Below are positions 1 through 6,985 of a DNA stretch of 11,598 nucleotides, piece after piece. This DNA is from DATARN01 sp036264135 (GTDB taxonomy: Bacteria; Actinomycetota; Acidimicrobiia; Acidimicrobiales; Palsa-688): positions 1 through 11,598 of the forward strand of contig DATARN010000235.1 in assembly GCA_036264135.1 (NCBI GenBank), read 5' to 3'. Both the position numbers and the translations under genes were made by a program. The notes beneath the pieces were generated by a model. It was not told where the DNA came from. It saw only the letters and a list, made by a program, of their open reading frames with translations, and did not search any database. How positions within the stretch are numbered: position 1 is the first letter of the stretch; each line of letters opens with the position of its first letter.

Positions 1-236
1 ATCCCGTCGCCGGCGTCGATGACCCCCGCGTTCTCCCCCGGGCCGACCAGGACGTGGGGACCCTCGGTGGGCAGGCGGGAGAGGTGGATCTTGGAGGATT
101 TGTAGGAACAGTGCTCGCTCCACATGACGGCATACATGGCCAACTCGAGGTGGTTGGGCTGGCGGCCGAGGATGGCGACGATGCTGGCGGCTTCGTCGTC
201 GGTGAGCCCCAATTCCCGATGTATGGCCGTGTCCAT
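1..236 (-). CDS. purL: Phosphoribosylformylglycinamidine synthase subunit PurL, N-terminal part
   Basis: This is the large FGAM synthase subunit of the small-PurL type. It converts FGAR to FGAM with ATP, using ammonia delivered by PurQ within the PurL/PurS/PurQ complex. Only the first 78 codons are present; the gene continues past the left edge. The N-terminus has the typical family opening: LGLTDDEAASIVAILGRQPN, then MWSEHCSYKSS at residues 38-48 with the conserved His42, then LPTEGP and VGPGENAGVIDAGDG. The ATG at 236 gives the family's usual start. No in-frame alternative start lies within the roughly 25 bases upstream, and there is no clear Shine-Dalgarno sequence. Unlike the other pur genes, it is not overlapped by its upstream neighbour: 562 bp and a gene on the other strand separate it from purQ. 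It therefore probably has its own promoter. Identity is certain; the start is likely. Confidence 0.95.
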   Translation of the reverse strand, partial: MDTAIHRELGLTDDEAASIVAILGRQPNHLELAMYAVMWSEHCSYKSSKIHLSRLPTEGPHVLVGPGENAGVIDAGDG

Positions 237-386
237 GGGCGGCCACGCTACTGCCGCAACCGCAGACGGCCGGGTGTTACACGTCGGCGGTCAACGCCAA
301 AAACTCCGCTTCCGGGGTGTATTAGTCGATGGCCAATGTGGAATACTGAGTATATGGCCTCGAGATCGAGCAGCGGAAAGGCTCCC
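237..386. promoter_or_regulatory. Divergent intergenic region between purL and the plus-strand gene
   Basis: These 150 bp separate the purL start (minus) from the ATG at 387 (plus), and are richer in A+T than the surroundings. The odd palindrome ATACTGAGTAT at 343-353 offers -10-like hexamers in both directions. On the minus strand, TATACT (349-354) would place purL transcription start near 342, with a leader of about 105 nt. On the plus strand, AATACT (342-347) would place a start near 354, with a leader of about 33 nt. The -35 boxes at the expected spacing are poor on both strands. This is an inference from layout and hexamer matches only; no operator, riboswitch or RNA gene was recognised. 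Confidence 0.35.
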
Positions 387-902
387 ATGTCTCAAGCGCA
401 CAAGGATGCGCTCGCTATAGGGCGTGAGGAGGGCCGGGCTGTTCGCCGCTATCTGGAGGCGTTGGAAGCGCACAAACCCAAGCGGGGCCGGAAGCGCAAT
501 CCGGATACCATCGAAAAGAGGCTGCAGCAGATCGAGGAAAGGATCGAAGCGGCCGATCCGCTGACCAAGGTGCACCTGGTGCAGGAACGCCTGAACCTGG
601 CCAGTGAGCTGGCCAACAAGGACGCCGCCGTCGACCTGGTCGAACTGGAGGAAGGCTTCACCAAGGCGGCCAAGAACTACTCGGAGCGCAAGGGGATCAC
701 CTACGCCGCCTGGCGCGAAGCCGGTGTCGACGCCTCCGTCCTCCGCAAGGCCGGGATCCGCAGGGCGCCGGGGACCTCTGACCCCAGCAGAAGCGAGCCT
801 AGAGGGCCCGAACCACCCCGGCGCCCAGGAGCGACCGCAGCAACGCCGCCCCGTCGGCGGAACCGAGCAGCGCATCCGACGCCCGCTCGGGATGGGGCAT
901 GA
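387..902 (+). CDS. Uncharacterised small charged coiled-coil-like protein
   Basis: Predicted protein of 171 residues, function unknown. The ATG at 387 is preceded by GGAAAGG (375-381) at good spacing, and the strongly charged, protein-like sequence begins there; the same frame upstream looks like chance. Residues 1-25 read SQAHKDALAIGREEGRAVRRY, then comes a basic patch KPKRGRKRNP (32-41). Next is a Glu/Lys/Arg/Leu-rich helical stretch (about 42-100) able to form a coiled coil, and a compact end YAAWREAGVDASVLRKAGI. It resembles conserved hypothetical actinobacterial proteins as I remember them; this was not checked. The basic patch, coiled coil and Trp-containing C-terminal motif might suggest a small nucleic-acid-binding or nucleoid-type protein, but this is speculation. 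After residue 128 or so (AGIRR) the composition turns Pro/Arg-rich, and this tail lies antisense to the end of purQ (104 bp overlap). It may be a read-on extension after loss of an earlier stop; a TGA in another frame occurs at 778-780. It is the only plus-strand gene in the window. Confidence 0.75.
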   Translation: MSQAHKDALAIGREEGRAVRRYLEALEAHKPKRGRKRNPDTIEKRLQQIEERIEAADPLTKVHLVQERLNLASELANKDAAVDLVELEEGFTKAAKNYSERKGITYAAWREAGVDASVLRKAGIRRAPGTSDPSRSEPRGPEPPRRPGATAATPPRRRNRAAHPTPARDGA

Positions 903-1476
903 GGCCGACAACGTTGCCCTCGGCGTTGCATATACCGGCGATGTCGTCGACGGAACCGTTGGGGTTATCGACGTATCTCAGCACGATCCGATCGTCGGCC
1001 TTCAAGTCTTCCAGGGTGGCAATGTCACACGTGTAGTTTCCTTCGAAGTGGTTGATTGGGATCGTTAGCCGCTGGCCAGGAGCGAGATCTCTGGTCAATA
1101 CCGAGCGCGACGACGACACTTCCACCTCGACCGGCATGCACAGAAACGTCAGGTTCCGATTCCTCTGCAGCGCCCCGGGTAGGAGGTGCGCTTCGGTGAG
1201 AATCTGGAAGCCATTGCAGATCCCGATGACCGGGCCGCCGGCGGCGGCAAAGGCGGCAATGGCGGCCATGACGGGCGAGAACCGGGCGATGGCGCCCGGC
1301 CGCAGGTAGTCGCCGTGGGCGAACCCTCCGGGCAGAACCACGGCGTCGACGTCGCCGACGCTCTCCGCCCCGTGCCAGATCAGCCGGGCGTCGCCGCCGA
1401 GGCCGCGGACGGCTTCCACCACGTCGTGCTCGCAGTTGCTCCCCGGGAAGAGGACGACACCGACGGTTGCGCTCAC
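799..1476 (-). CDS. purQ: Phosphoribosylformylglycinamidine synthase subunit PurQ (glutaminase)
   Basis: This is the class I glutamine amidotransferase subunit of FGAM synthase. It hydrolyses glutamine and channels ammonia to PurL, with PurS as the bridge. The GTG start at 1476 overlaps the purS stop in GTGA and gives a 225-residue protein starting VSATVGVVLFPGSNCEHD, the usual N-terminus and length. Visible motifs are LPGGFAHGDYLRPGAIARFS (48-67), the nucleophile elbow GICNGFQIL with Cys87, NRNLTF (106-111), NHFEGNY (142-148), and GLMPHPER with His195 and Glu197 of the triad. Translation probably depends on coupling to purS. Its 3' end overlaps the plus-strand gene by 104 bp tail to tail, and no terminator hairpin is evident after it. 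The same frame is open upstream to 1632, but that part is antisense-style reading through purS and is not PurQ-like. Confidence 0.96.
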   Translation of the reverse strand: MSATVGVVLFPGSNCEHDVVEAVRGLGGDARLIWHGAESVGDVDAVVLPGGFAHGDYLRPGAIARFSPVMAAIAAFAAAGGPVIGICNGFQILTEAHLLPGALQRNRNLTFLCMPVEVEVSSSRSVLTRDLAPGQRLTIPINHFEGNYTCDIATLEDLKADDRIVLRYVDNPNGSVDDIAGICNAEGNVVGLMPHPERASDALLGSADGAALLRSLLGAGVVRAL

Positions 1477-1736
1477 GCCGGCACCGGGGCGGGGGCCAGC
1501 GAGACGTGGAAGTCCTCGATCACCGGGTTGGTGAGGAACCGCCGGCACAGCTCCCCGACCTGACTTCGAGCCGCCGCCTCGTCGGAGGCGTCGATGGAGA
1601 AGCGGATGGCCTTGCCCGTGCGCACGCCCCACACCTGGGTGAACCCCAGGGCGGGAAGGGCCCGCTCGATGGTCGCCCCCTCGGGGTTGGCGATGCCCGG
1701 CCGCAGCCCCACCTCGACCAGCACGTCGAACGTCAA
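1473..1736 (-). CDS. purS: Phosphoribosylformylglycinamidine synthase subunit PurS
   Basis: This is the small FGAM synthase subunit, a dimer that joins PurQ to PurL and helps pass ammonia. The protein has 87 residues, close to the family's usual 80-90. The sequence TFDVLVEVGLRPGIANPEG, then ALPALGFTQVWGVRTGKAIRF, and ending NPVIEDFHVSL is the standard PurS pattern. The start is inferred as TTG at 1736, which overlaps the purC stop as TTGA. This gives the family's N-terminus exactly at the first beta strand and matches the 4-base overlaps at all other junctions of the operon. The end overlaps purQ in GTGA. A TTG start in a fully coupled position suggests translation by re-initiating ribosomes. 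The frame extends upstream to 2057, but that part is antisense-quality sequence within purC. Confidence 0.93.
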   Translation of the reverse strand: MTFDVLVEVGLRPGIANPEGATIERALPALGFTQVWGVRTGKAIRFSIDASDEAAARSQVGELCRRFLTNPVIEDFHVSLAPAPVPA

Positions 1737-2608
1737 CCCGCCACCCCCGGCCAGTCGGCGAAGCGCCGGCCGGTCAACCGTTCGTAGGCGTCGACGTAGC
1801 GCTGGCGGGTCGACGCCACGACGGGGTCGGGCAGGGGCGGCGGGGGCGGCGCCTTGTCCCATCCCGTCCCTTCCAACCAGTCCCGTAGCGGCTGCTTGTC
1901 GAACGACGGCGGCGTGCTCCCCGGCTCCCACGTGTCGGCGGCCCAGAACCGCGACGAGTCCGGCGTCAGCACCTCGTCGCAGATGGCCAGCTCGCCGTCG
2001 ATGACGCCCAGCTCGAACTTGGTGTCGGCCACGATAATTCCTCGGGCCGCGGCCCACGCCGCCCCCCGACGGTAGGCGGCCAGGCTGATCTCCTCGGCCA
2101 GTTTGGCGGTGTCGGCGCCTACCAGGTCCGCCGCCGCCGCCGGGGAGATGTTCTCGTCATGACCCGACGTGGCCTTGGTCGACGGCGTGAACAGGGGCTC
2201 GGGGAGCCGTTCGGACTGGCGCAGTCCGCTCGGCAGGGCGATGCCGCACACCGTCCCCGAGCGGCGGTACTCGGCCCACCCCGACCCCGACAGGTAGCCC
2301 CGCACGATGCACTCGATGGGCAGCATCTCGGCCCTGCGAACCACCATGACCCGCCCCGCCAGGTCCGACCCCAGCGAGGCGGCGGCCGGCGGGACATCCA
2401 GGCTGACCAGATGATTGGGGGCGATGTCGCCCAGCTGGTCCAGCCAGAACGCCGTCAGGGCGGTGAGCACCCGGCCCTTGTCGGGGATGGGCTCGGCCAT
2501 GACCACATCGAAGGCGGACATCCGATCGGAGGTGACGAGCAGCAACTGGTCGTCACCCAGGTCGTAGATCTCCCGGACCTTTCCCGACGACAGATGGGAC
2601 AGGCTCAC
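1733..2608 (-). CDS. purC: Phosphoribosylaminoimidazole-succinocarboxamide synthase (SAICAR synthetase)
   Basis: This enzyme joins CAIR and aspartate with ATP to give SAICAR, step eight of IMP synthesis. The protein has 291 residues, the longer of the PurC types. Motifs in order are GKVREIYD (9-16) in the ATP site, TSDRMSAFDVVM (26-37), IPDKGRVLT (41-49), RGYLSGSGWAEY (103-114), LPEPLFTPSTKA (135-146), HDENIS (150-155), VADTKFELG (193-201), CDEVLTPDSSRFW (210-222) and SFDKQPLRDWL (235-245). The GTG start at 2608 overlaps the purB stop in GTGA, and the TGA at the far end overlaps the purS TTG. A Pro run (DKAPPPPPLPDP, from about 251) sits in the usual C-terminal variable part. No key residue looks lost. 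Confidence 0.97.
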   Translation of the reverse strand: MSLSHLSSGKVREIYDLGDDQLLLVTSDRMSAFDVVMAEPIPDKGRVLTALTAFWLDQLGDIAPNHLVSLDVPPAAASLGSDLAGRVMVVRRAEMLPIECIVRGYLSGSGWAEYRRSGTVCGIALPSGLRQSERLPEPLFTPSTKATSGHDENISPAAAADLVGADTAKLAEEISLAAYRRGAAWAAARGIIVADTKFELGVIDGELAICDEVLTPDSSRFWAADTWEPGSTPPSFDKQPLRDWLEGTGWDKAPPPPPLPDPVVASTRQRYVDAYERLTGRRFADWPGVAG

Positions 2609-3924
2609 GACGGCTCCTTTCCGCCAACCGCCTCCAGCTCGGGGAACACCCGGCCGGCGTGGCGCAGGCTGCGTTTCAGGTCGAATGCCTCATCGAGGGC
2701 CACCTTGTCGAGCGGCACCTCGGGGTCTTCCTCCAGCACCTCCCGGAACGGCCGGGCGCCGGTCCACGACGCCTGGGCGTCGCGCTGCACGATGCGGTAG
2801 GCAGCGTCGCGGGTCAGTCCCGACGCCACCAGCGCCAGCAAGACCGGCTGGCTGAAGACCAGCCCGTACGAGCGGTCCAGGTTGGCCAGCATTCGTTCGG
2901 GGAAAATGAGGAGGCCTCGCAGCAACGCCGCCATGCGCACCATCGCGTAGTGGGTGAGGATGGCGGCGTCGGGGAGGACCACGCGCTCAACCGAGCTGTG
3001 GGAGATGTCGCGTTCATGCCACAGCGCCACGTCCTCCAGCCCGGGCCCGACATACCCCCGCAGCACCCGGGCCAGGCCGGAGAGCTGCTCGCTCTTGATG
3101 GGGTTGCGCTTGTGGGGCATGGCGGAGCTGCCCTTCTGCCCGGCCCCGAACGGCTCCTCGACCTCCCGCACCTCGGTTCGCTGCAGGTGGCGGATCTCGG
3201 TGGCCATCATCTCGATGGTGGCGCCCACCGAGGCGCACGCCCACAGGAACTCGGCATGGCGGTCGCGGGAGATGACCTGGGTGGCCGGCACGGGGGTCAG
3301 GCCGAGGGCCCGGCACACCTGGGCCTCCACCTCCGGTTCGATGGTGGCGTAGGTGCCCACCGCGCCGGACAGCTTGCCCACCGCCACCTGGCGCCGGGCG
3401 GCCCGCAAACGGGTCCGGTCGCGGTCCGCCTGGAGGGCCCACAGGGCCAGCTTGCGTCCGAAGGTTGTCGGCTCGGCGTGAATGCCGTGGGTCCGGCCGA
3501 CCATGGCGGTGTCGCGGTGCTCGACCGCCCGGGCTCTGAGGACCTCGATGAGATCCCCGATGGTGGCAATGAGGAGGTCGGCGGCGGCGGTGAGGGTGAC
3601 GGACCAGGCGGTGTCGACCACGTCGGACGACGTCAGGCCGTAGTGCACCCATTTGCCGGCCTGGCCGCCGATGCGCTCCTGGACGACATCGACGAAGGCG
3701 GCCACGTCGTGGTCGGTAACCTGCTCCCTCGCCGCCACCGCGGCCACGAACGAGTCGTCGACGACCGGGGCCCGCTCCCGCACCGCGGCGGCGTCGGCGG
3801 CGGGGACGACACCGAGGGTGGCCCAGGCCTCGACGACCTGGATCTCGATTTCCCGCCAGGTGGCGAGCTTGGCCCGGTCGGTGAACAGCTCGGCCATGGC
3901 GGGCAGCGAATACCGCGGGATCAC
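2605..3924 (-). CDS. purB: Adenylosuccinate lyase
   Basis: This lyase of the fumarase/aspartase superfamily releases fumarate twice in purine synthesis: from SAICAR to give AICAR, and from adenylosuccinate to give AMP. It therefore serves both the IMP trunk and the PurA branch encoded in the same operon. The start was set at GTG 3924, overlapping the purE stop in GTGA. This yields the classic opening (V/M)IPRYSLPAMAELF and 439 residues; the frame is open 12 bases further, to a GTG at 3936, but that adds only four residues unlike the family. Motifs are HYGLTSSDVVDT (about 94-105), GRTHGIHAEP with Thr145 and His146, and the lyase signature GSSAMPHKRNP (265-275) with the mobile-loop serines. RDISHSSVER follows (about 305-314). 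Strongly supported. Confidence 0.97.
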   Translation of the reverse strand: MIPRYSLPAMAELFTDRAKLATWREIEIQVVEAWATLGVVPAADAAAVRERAPVVDDSFVAAVAAREQVTDHDVAAFVDVVQERIGGQAGKWVHYGLTSSDVVDTAWSVTLTAAADLLIATIGDLIEVLRARAVEHRDTAMVGRTHGIHAEPTTFGRKLALWALQADRDRTRLRAARRQVAVGKLSGAVGTYATIEPEVEAQVCRALGLTPVPATQVISRDRHAEFLWACASVGATIEMMATEIRHLQRTEVREVEEPFGAGQKGSSAMPHKRNPIKSEQLSGLARVLRGYVGPGLEDVALWHERDISHSSVERVVLPDAAILTHYAMVRMAALLRGLLIFPERMLANLDRSYGLVFSQPVLLALVASGLTRDAAYRIVQRDAQASWTGARPFREVLEEDPEVPLDKVALDEAFDLKRSLRHAGRVFPELEAVGGKEPS

Positions 3925-4370
3925 GGCGCTCCCCACGCCTGGCGGTAGGTCGCCAGCCGGCCGGCCAGGCCGGCGTCGGTCACCGCCAGGATCTCGATCG
4001 CCAGCAGGGCGGCGTTGGCGGCGCCGTCGATCGCGACGGCCGCCACCGGCACGCCCCGGGGCATCTGGACCACGGCGTAGAGGGCGTCGACCCCCGACAG
4101 GGCGCTCCCCGACAGCGGCACGCCGATGACCGGAAGGGTCGTGTGGGCGGCGACGGCGCCGGGAAGGGCGGCCGCCATGCCGGCCCCGCAGATCAGCACC
4201 CCGTAGCCCTCGTCGCGGGCGGCGCGCACGAAGGCCGCCAGCGTCTCGGGGTTGCGGTGCGCCGAGATGACGTGCTCCGTCGCGTCGACGCCGAAGCTGC
4301 CCAACAGTTCGGTGGCCGGCGCCATCCGAGCCTGGTCCGACGCCGACCCCATGATGACTGCGACCCTCAT
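3921..4370 (-). CDS. purE: N5-carboxyaminoimidazole ribonucleotide mutase (PurE)
   Basis: PurE is expected to turn N5-CAIR, made by PurK, into CAIR, the substrate of PurC. The protein has 149 residues, the usual length of the bacterial class I form. The ATG at 4370 overlaps the purD stop in ATGA and gives MRVAVIMGSASDQARM, the phosphate-binding N-terminus. Further motifs are VISAHRNPE with the active-site His38, ICGAGMAAALPGAVAAHTTL (60-79), VIGVPLSG (81-88) and ALYAVVQMPRGVPV (96-109). Class I assignment rests on these motifs. purK, the expected partner, is not in the window, so it must lie elsewhere or the enzyme acts as an AIR carboxylase. The frame upstream to 4436 is not PurE-like. Confidence 0.95.
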   Translation of the reverse strand: MRVAVIMGSASDQARMAPATELLGSFGVDATEHVISAHRNPETLAAFVRAARDEGYGVLICGAGMAAALPGAVAAHTTLPVIGVPLSGSALSGVDALYAVVQMPRGVPVAAVAIDGAANAALLAIEILAVTDAGLAGRLATYRQAWGAP

Positions 4371-5632
4371 TTTCCCACCTTCATTCCCTGCGCCGCTCGG
4401 GCGGCGATGTCGGTGCGCATCTGCCGGCCGTCCCACCGGATGTGCGCCGCCCCGGCATAGGCCCGCGCCCGGGCCTCCTGCAAGTCGTCGCCCAGGGCGG
4501 TCACGCTCAGCACCCGGCCGCCGCTGGTCACCAGGCCCGGACCCACCCCGGCGGCATAGACCTGGACGCCGTCGCCGGTCTGCTCCAAGCCGGTGATGGC
4601 GTCGCCGGCGCGGGGCGACACCGGATAGCCGTGGGCCGCCAGGACCACGCAGACCGCCGCCTGGTCAGAGAAGCGAGGGCTGTCCGTCAACCGGCCGCCG
4701 GCGGCCGCGGCCAGCGCCGCGGTGACATCACCCTGCCAGCGGGGTAGGAGCACCTGGGCCTCGGGGTCGCCGAAGCGGACGTTGAACTCGAGGACCTTGG
4801 GCCCGTCGGACGTCAGCATGATGCCGGCGTAGAGGACGCCGCGGTAGTCGATCCCGCGGCGACGAAGGGCGGCCAGCGTCGGGAGCACCGCCTGGTCCAT
4901 GACGCGGTCGACCAGGTCGCCGGCGCCGGGGACGGGCGAAAAGGCGCCCATGCCGCCGGTGTTGGGGCCGGCGTCGCCATCACCCGCCCGCTTGAAGTCC
5001 TGGGCCGCAGCCAGCGGCTGGGCTCGCGTCCCGTCGCAGACGGCTATCACCGAGAGTTCGTCACCGCTCAAGCCCTCCTCGATCACCACCCGCCGCCCGG
5101 CGGCGCCGAATGCCGCCCCGGACAGCTTGGCTCGCACGTCGTCGGCCGCCTCGGCCAGCGAGTCGGTGACCAGGACGCCCTTGCCGGCGGCCAGGCCGTC
5201 GGTCTTCACCACGTAGGGCGGCGGCAGGGTGCGCAGGAAGGCCAGCGCCGGCGCCTCGTCGGCAAAGCTCCCGTGGGCGGCGGTGGCGACACCGGCGTCG
5301 ACCAGCAGCGCCTTCATCCACGCCTTGGAGCCCTCGACCCGGGCGCCGTCGGACCCCGGTCCGAACACCAGTTTCTCCTGGGCCCGCAGCCGGTCGGCCA
5401 GGCCGTCCACCAGCGGTCCCTCGGGGCCGATCACGAAAAGGTCGGCGGCGATGGCCTCGGGCGGCTCCGGGGTGCAGCGGACCCTCGACGCCGGCGAGGC
5501 GGGATCGGCCAGCGCCGCCAGGGCGGTCATGCCGGCGTTGCCCGGGCTCACCACCACCGACGCGGTGCGGGCCAGCGCCACCGCCAGCGCGTGCTCCCGG
5601 GCCCCCGCGCCCACCACGCAGACGGCCGTCAC
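4367..5632 (-). CDS. purD: Phosphoribosylamine-glycine ligase (GAR synthetase)
   Basis: This ATP-grasp enzyme joins phosphoribosylamine and glycine to give GAR, the second step of purine synthesis. The protein has 421 residues, the normal length. Motifs are VVGAGAREHAL (6-16) and VSPGNAG (28-34) in the N domain, VIGPEGPLVDGLAD (67-80), FGPGSDGARVEGSKAWMK (90-107), then the ATP-grasp loop VKTDGLAAGKGV (142-153). IEEGLSGDELSV (184-195), GPNTGGMGAFSP (222-233) and LEFNVRFGDPEAQ (281-293) follow, with the metal-binding acidic and Asn residues present. Residue 11 is Ala where most family members have Gly in GGREHA; this is probably a tolerated change. The GTG start at 5632 overlaps the purA stop in GTGA, and its own TGA overlaps the purE ATG. 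Confidence 0.96.
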   Translation of the reverse strand: MTAVCVVGAGAREHALAVALARTASVVVSPGNAGMTALAALADPASPASRVRCTPEPPEAIAADLFVIGPEGPLVDGLADRLRAQEKLVFGPGSDGARVEGSKAWMKALLVDAGVATAAHGSFADEAPALAFLRTLPPPYVVKTDGLAAGKGVLVTDSLAEAADDVRAKLSGAAFGAAGRRVVIEEGLSGDELSVIAVCDGTRAQPLAAAQDFKRAGDGDAGPNTGGMGAFSPVPGAGDLVDRVMDQAVLPTLAALRRRGIDYRGVLYAGIMLTSDGPKVLEFNVRFGDPEAQVLLPRWQGDVTAALAAAAGGRLTDSPRFSDQAAVCVVLAAHGYPVSPRAGDAITGLEQTGDGVQVYAAGVGPGLVTSGGRVLSVTALGDDLQEARARAYAGAAHIRWDGRQMRTDIAARAAQGMKVGK

Positions 5633-6909
5633 GAGTCGAAGCGCACCAGCTGGTCACGGCCCGGGCCGACGCCCACCAGGCGGATGGGCACACCCACCTG
5701 CTCGGCCAGGAAATGGATGTACTCCTTGGCCGCGGCCGGCAGCTCGCCGAGCTCGGTGACCTCGGAAAGGTCGGTGTTCCAGCCCGGCAACTCCTCGTAC
5801 ACCGGGGTCACCTCGTGGAGGATCGACTGGTGGTACGGGAGGTGGTGGTAGAGCTCGCACTCGTGCTGGTAGGCGACGCACACCTTCAGCGTGTCGAAGG
5901 CGTCGAGGACGTCGAGCTTGGTGACCGCGATCTCCGACAGCGAGTTGAGCCGCACCGCGTGGCGGACCATGACGGCGTCGAACCAGCCGGGGCGGCGGCG
6001 CCGGCCGGTCACCGTGCCGTACTCGTTGCCCCGCTCGACCAGGGCCTCGCCGGCCTCGTCGAACAGCTCGGTGGGGAAGGGACCCGACCCCACCCGGGTG
6101 CAGTAGGCCTTGGCGATGCCGATGACCCGATCGATGTGGCGGGGCCCGATGCCCGCCCCCACGCACGCGCCGCCGGCGACGGGGTTCGACGAGGTGACGA
6201 ACGGATAGGTTCCGTGGTCCAGGTCGAGGAACGTGGCCTGGGCCCCTTCCAGCAGGATCTGCTTGCCGGCCTCCAGGGCGTCGTGGAGCAGGTTGACGCA
6301 GTCGGCGATCATGGGCCCCATCCGCGGGGCGTACTCGTCGAGGTAGCGGTCGGCGATGTCGTCGGCCGAGAGCGCCAGGCGGTTGTAGACCTTGGCCAGG
6401 ATCTGGTTCTTCTCCTTCAGCACCACGTCCAGCTTCTGGCGGAAGATCTTGGGGTCGAGCAGGTCCTGGACCCGCAGGCCGACCCGCGACGCCTTGTCGG
6501 CGTACGCCGGGCCGATCCCTCGCTTGGTGGTACCCAGCTTGTTGCGACCCAGGTAACGCTCGGTGATGGCGTCGAGCTCCTGGTGGTAGGGCATGATCAG
6601 GTGGGCGTTGCCGGAGACCCGCAGCTTCGAGCAGTCGACGCCCTTGGCGGTGAGCAGGTCGATCTCTTCCAGCAGGACGCCGGGCTCGACGACCACGCCG
6701 TTGCCGATCACCGGGGTGATGTGGGGGTACAGGATCCCGCTGGGGACCAGCTGCAGGGCGAACGACTCACCGTCGACGACGATGGTGTGGCCGGCGTTGT
6801 GGCCGCCCTGGTAGCGCACGACCATGTGCATGTCCCGGGCGAGGAGGTCGGTGACCTTGCCCTTGCCTTCGTCGCCCCATTGGGTACCGACGACCACGGT
6901 GGCGGGCAC
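5629..6909 (-). CDS. purA: Adenylosuccinate synthetase
   Basis: This enzyme condenses IMP and aspartate with GTP to give adenylosuccinate, the first step toward AMP. The product is then cleaved by PurB from the same operon. It is the first gene of the pur series. The GTG at 6909 was chosen because GAGGAG lies 8 bases upstream and the protein then opens PATVVVGTQWGDEGKGK as in the family (426 residues). The frame extends 16 codons further, without family likeness. Motifs are the P-loop-like GTQWGDEGKGK with catalytic Asp13, RYQGGHNAGHT with His41, GTTKRGIGPAYADKASR (126-142), EGAQATFLDLDHGTYPFVTS (221-240), GPFPTEL (276-282) and GTVTGRRRRPGWFD (298-311). All expected catalytic residues are present. 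Confidence 0.97.
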   Translation of the reverse strand: MPATVVVGTQWGDEGKGKVTDLLARDMHMVVRYQGGHNAGHTIVVDGESFALQLVPSGILYPHITPVIGNGVVVEPGVLLEEIDLLTAKGVDCSKLRVSGNAHLIMPYHQELDAITERYLGRNKLGTTKRGIGPAYADKASRVGLRVQDLLDPKIFRQKLDVVLKEKNQILAKVYNRLALSADDIADRYLDEYAPRMGPMIADCVNLLHDALEAGKQILLEGAQATFLDLDHGTYPFVTSSNPVAGGACVGAGIGPRHIDRVIGIAKAYCTRVGSGPFPTELFDEAGEALVERGNEYGTVTGRRRRPGWFDAVMVRHAVRLNSLSEIAVTKLDVLDAFDTLKVCVAYQHECELYHHLPYHQSILHEVTPVYEELPGWNTDLSEVTELGELPAAAKEYIHFLAEQVGVPIRLVGVGPGRDQLVRFDS

Positions 6910-6944
6910 GGCGTTTACTCCTCGGAAAATCGGGCGGTCGCCTG

Positions 6945-6950
6945 AGCATA
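6945..6950 (-). promoter_or_regulatory. Possible -10 element of the pur operon
   Basis: The minus strand reads TATGCT here, four of six bases matching TATAAT. Transcription would start near 6938 and leave a leader of about 29 nt carrying the purA Shine-Dalgarno GAGGAG. The -35 position falls in the GC-rich hairpin/repeat region and matches no consensus, so the site would need an activator or may not be real. It is offered because the operon needs a promoter between the FN3 gene stop and purA, unless it is read through from upstream. Confidence 0.3.
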
Positions 6951-6961
6951 CCGGCAACCAG

Positions 6962-6985
6962 CCGCCGGCTGGCGTTAGCCGGCGG
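6962..6985 (-). terminator. Perfect 9-bp-stem hairpin before purA
   Basis: CCGCCGGCT (6962-6970) and AGCCGGCGG (6977-6985) are perfect inverse complements around a 6-base loop, GGCGTT. The hairpin lies 31 bp past the stop of the upstream FN3-type gene and before the purA leader. On the minus strand no run of T follows, so it is at best an actinobacterial-type terminator without a U-tract. It could equally be a consequence of the neighbouring repeats. It would separate the surface module from the pur operon. Confidence 0.4.

Noticed and set aside
54..386. Upstream extension of the plus-strand gene frame from 54
   Set aside because: It would overlap purL and most of the intergenic region. Protein-like sequence and a Shine-Dalgarno sequence begin only at 387.
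2659..3948. Plus-strand open frame of 429 codons opposite purB
   Set aside because: It is antisense to purB, with no recognisable protein pattern and no good ribosome binding site.
5713..6945. Plus-strand open frame of 410 codons opposite purA
   Set aside because: It is antisense to a fully motif-supported purA, and its low-complexity Val/Asp/Gly/His composition reflects codon bias on the other strand.
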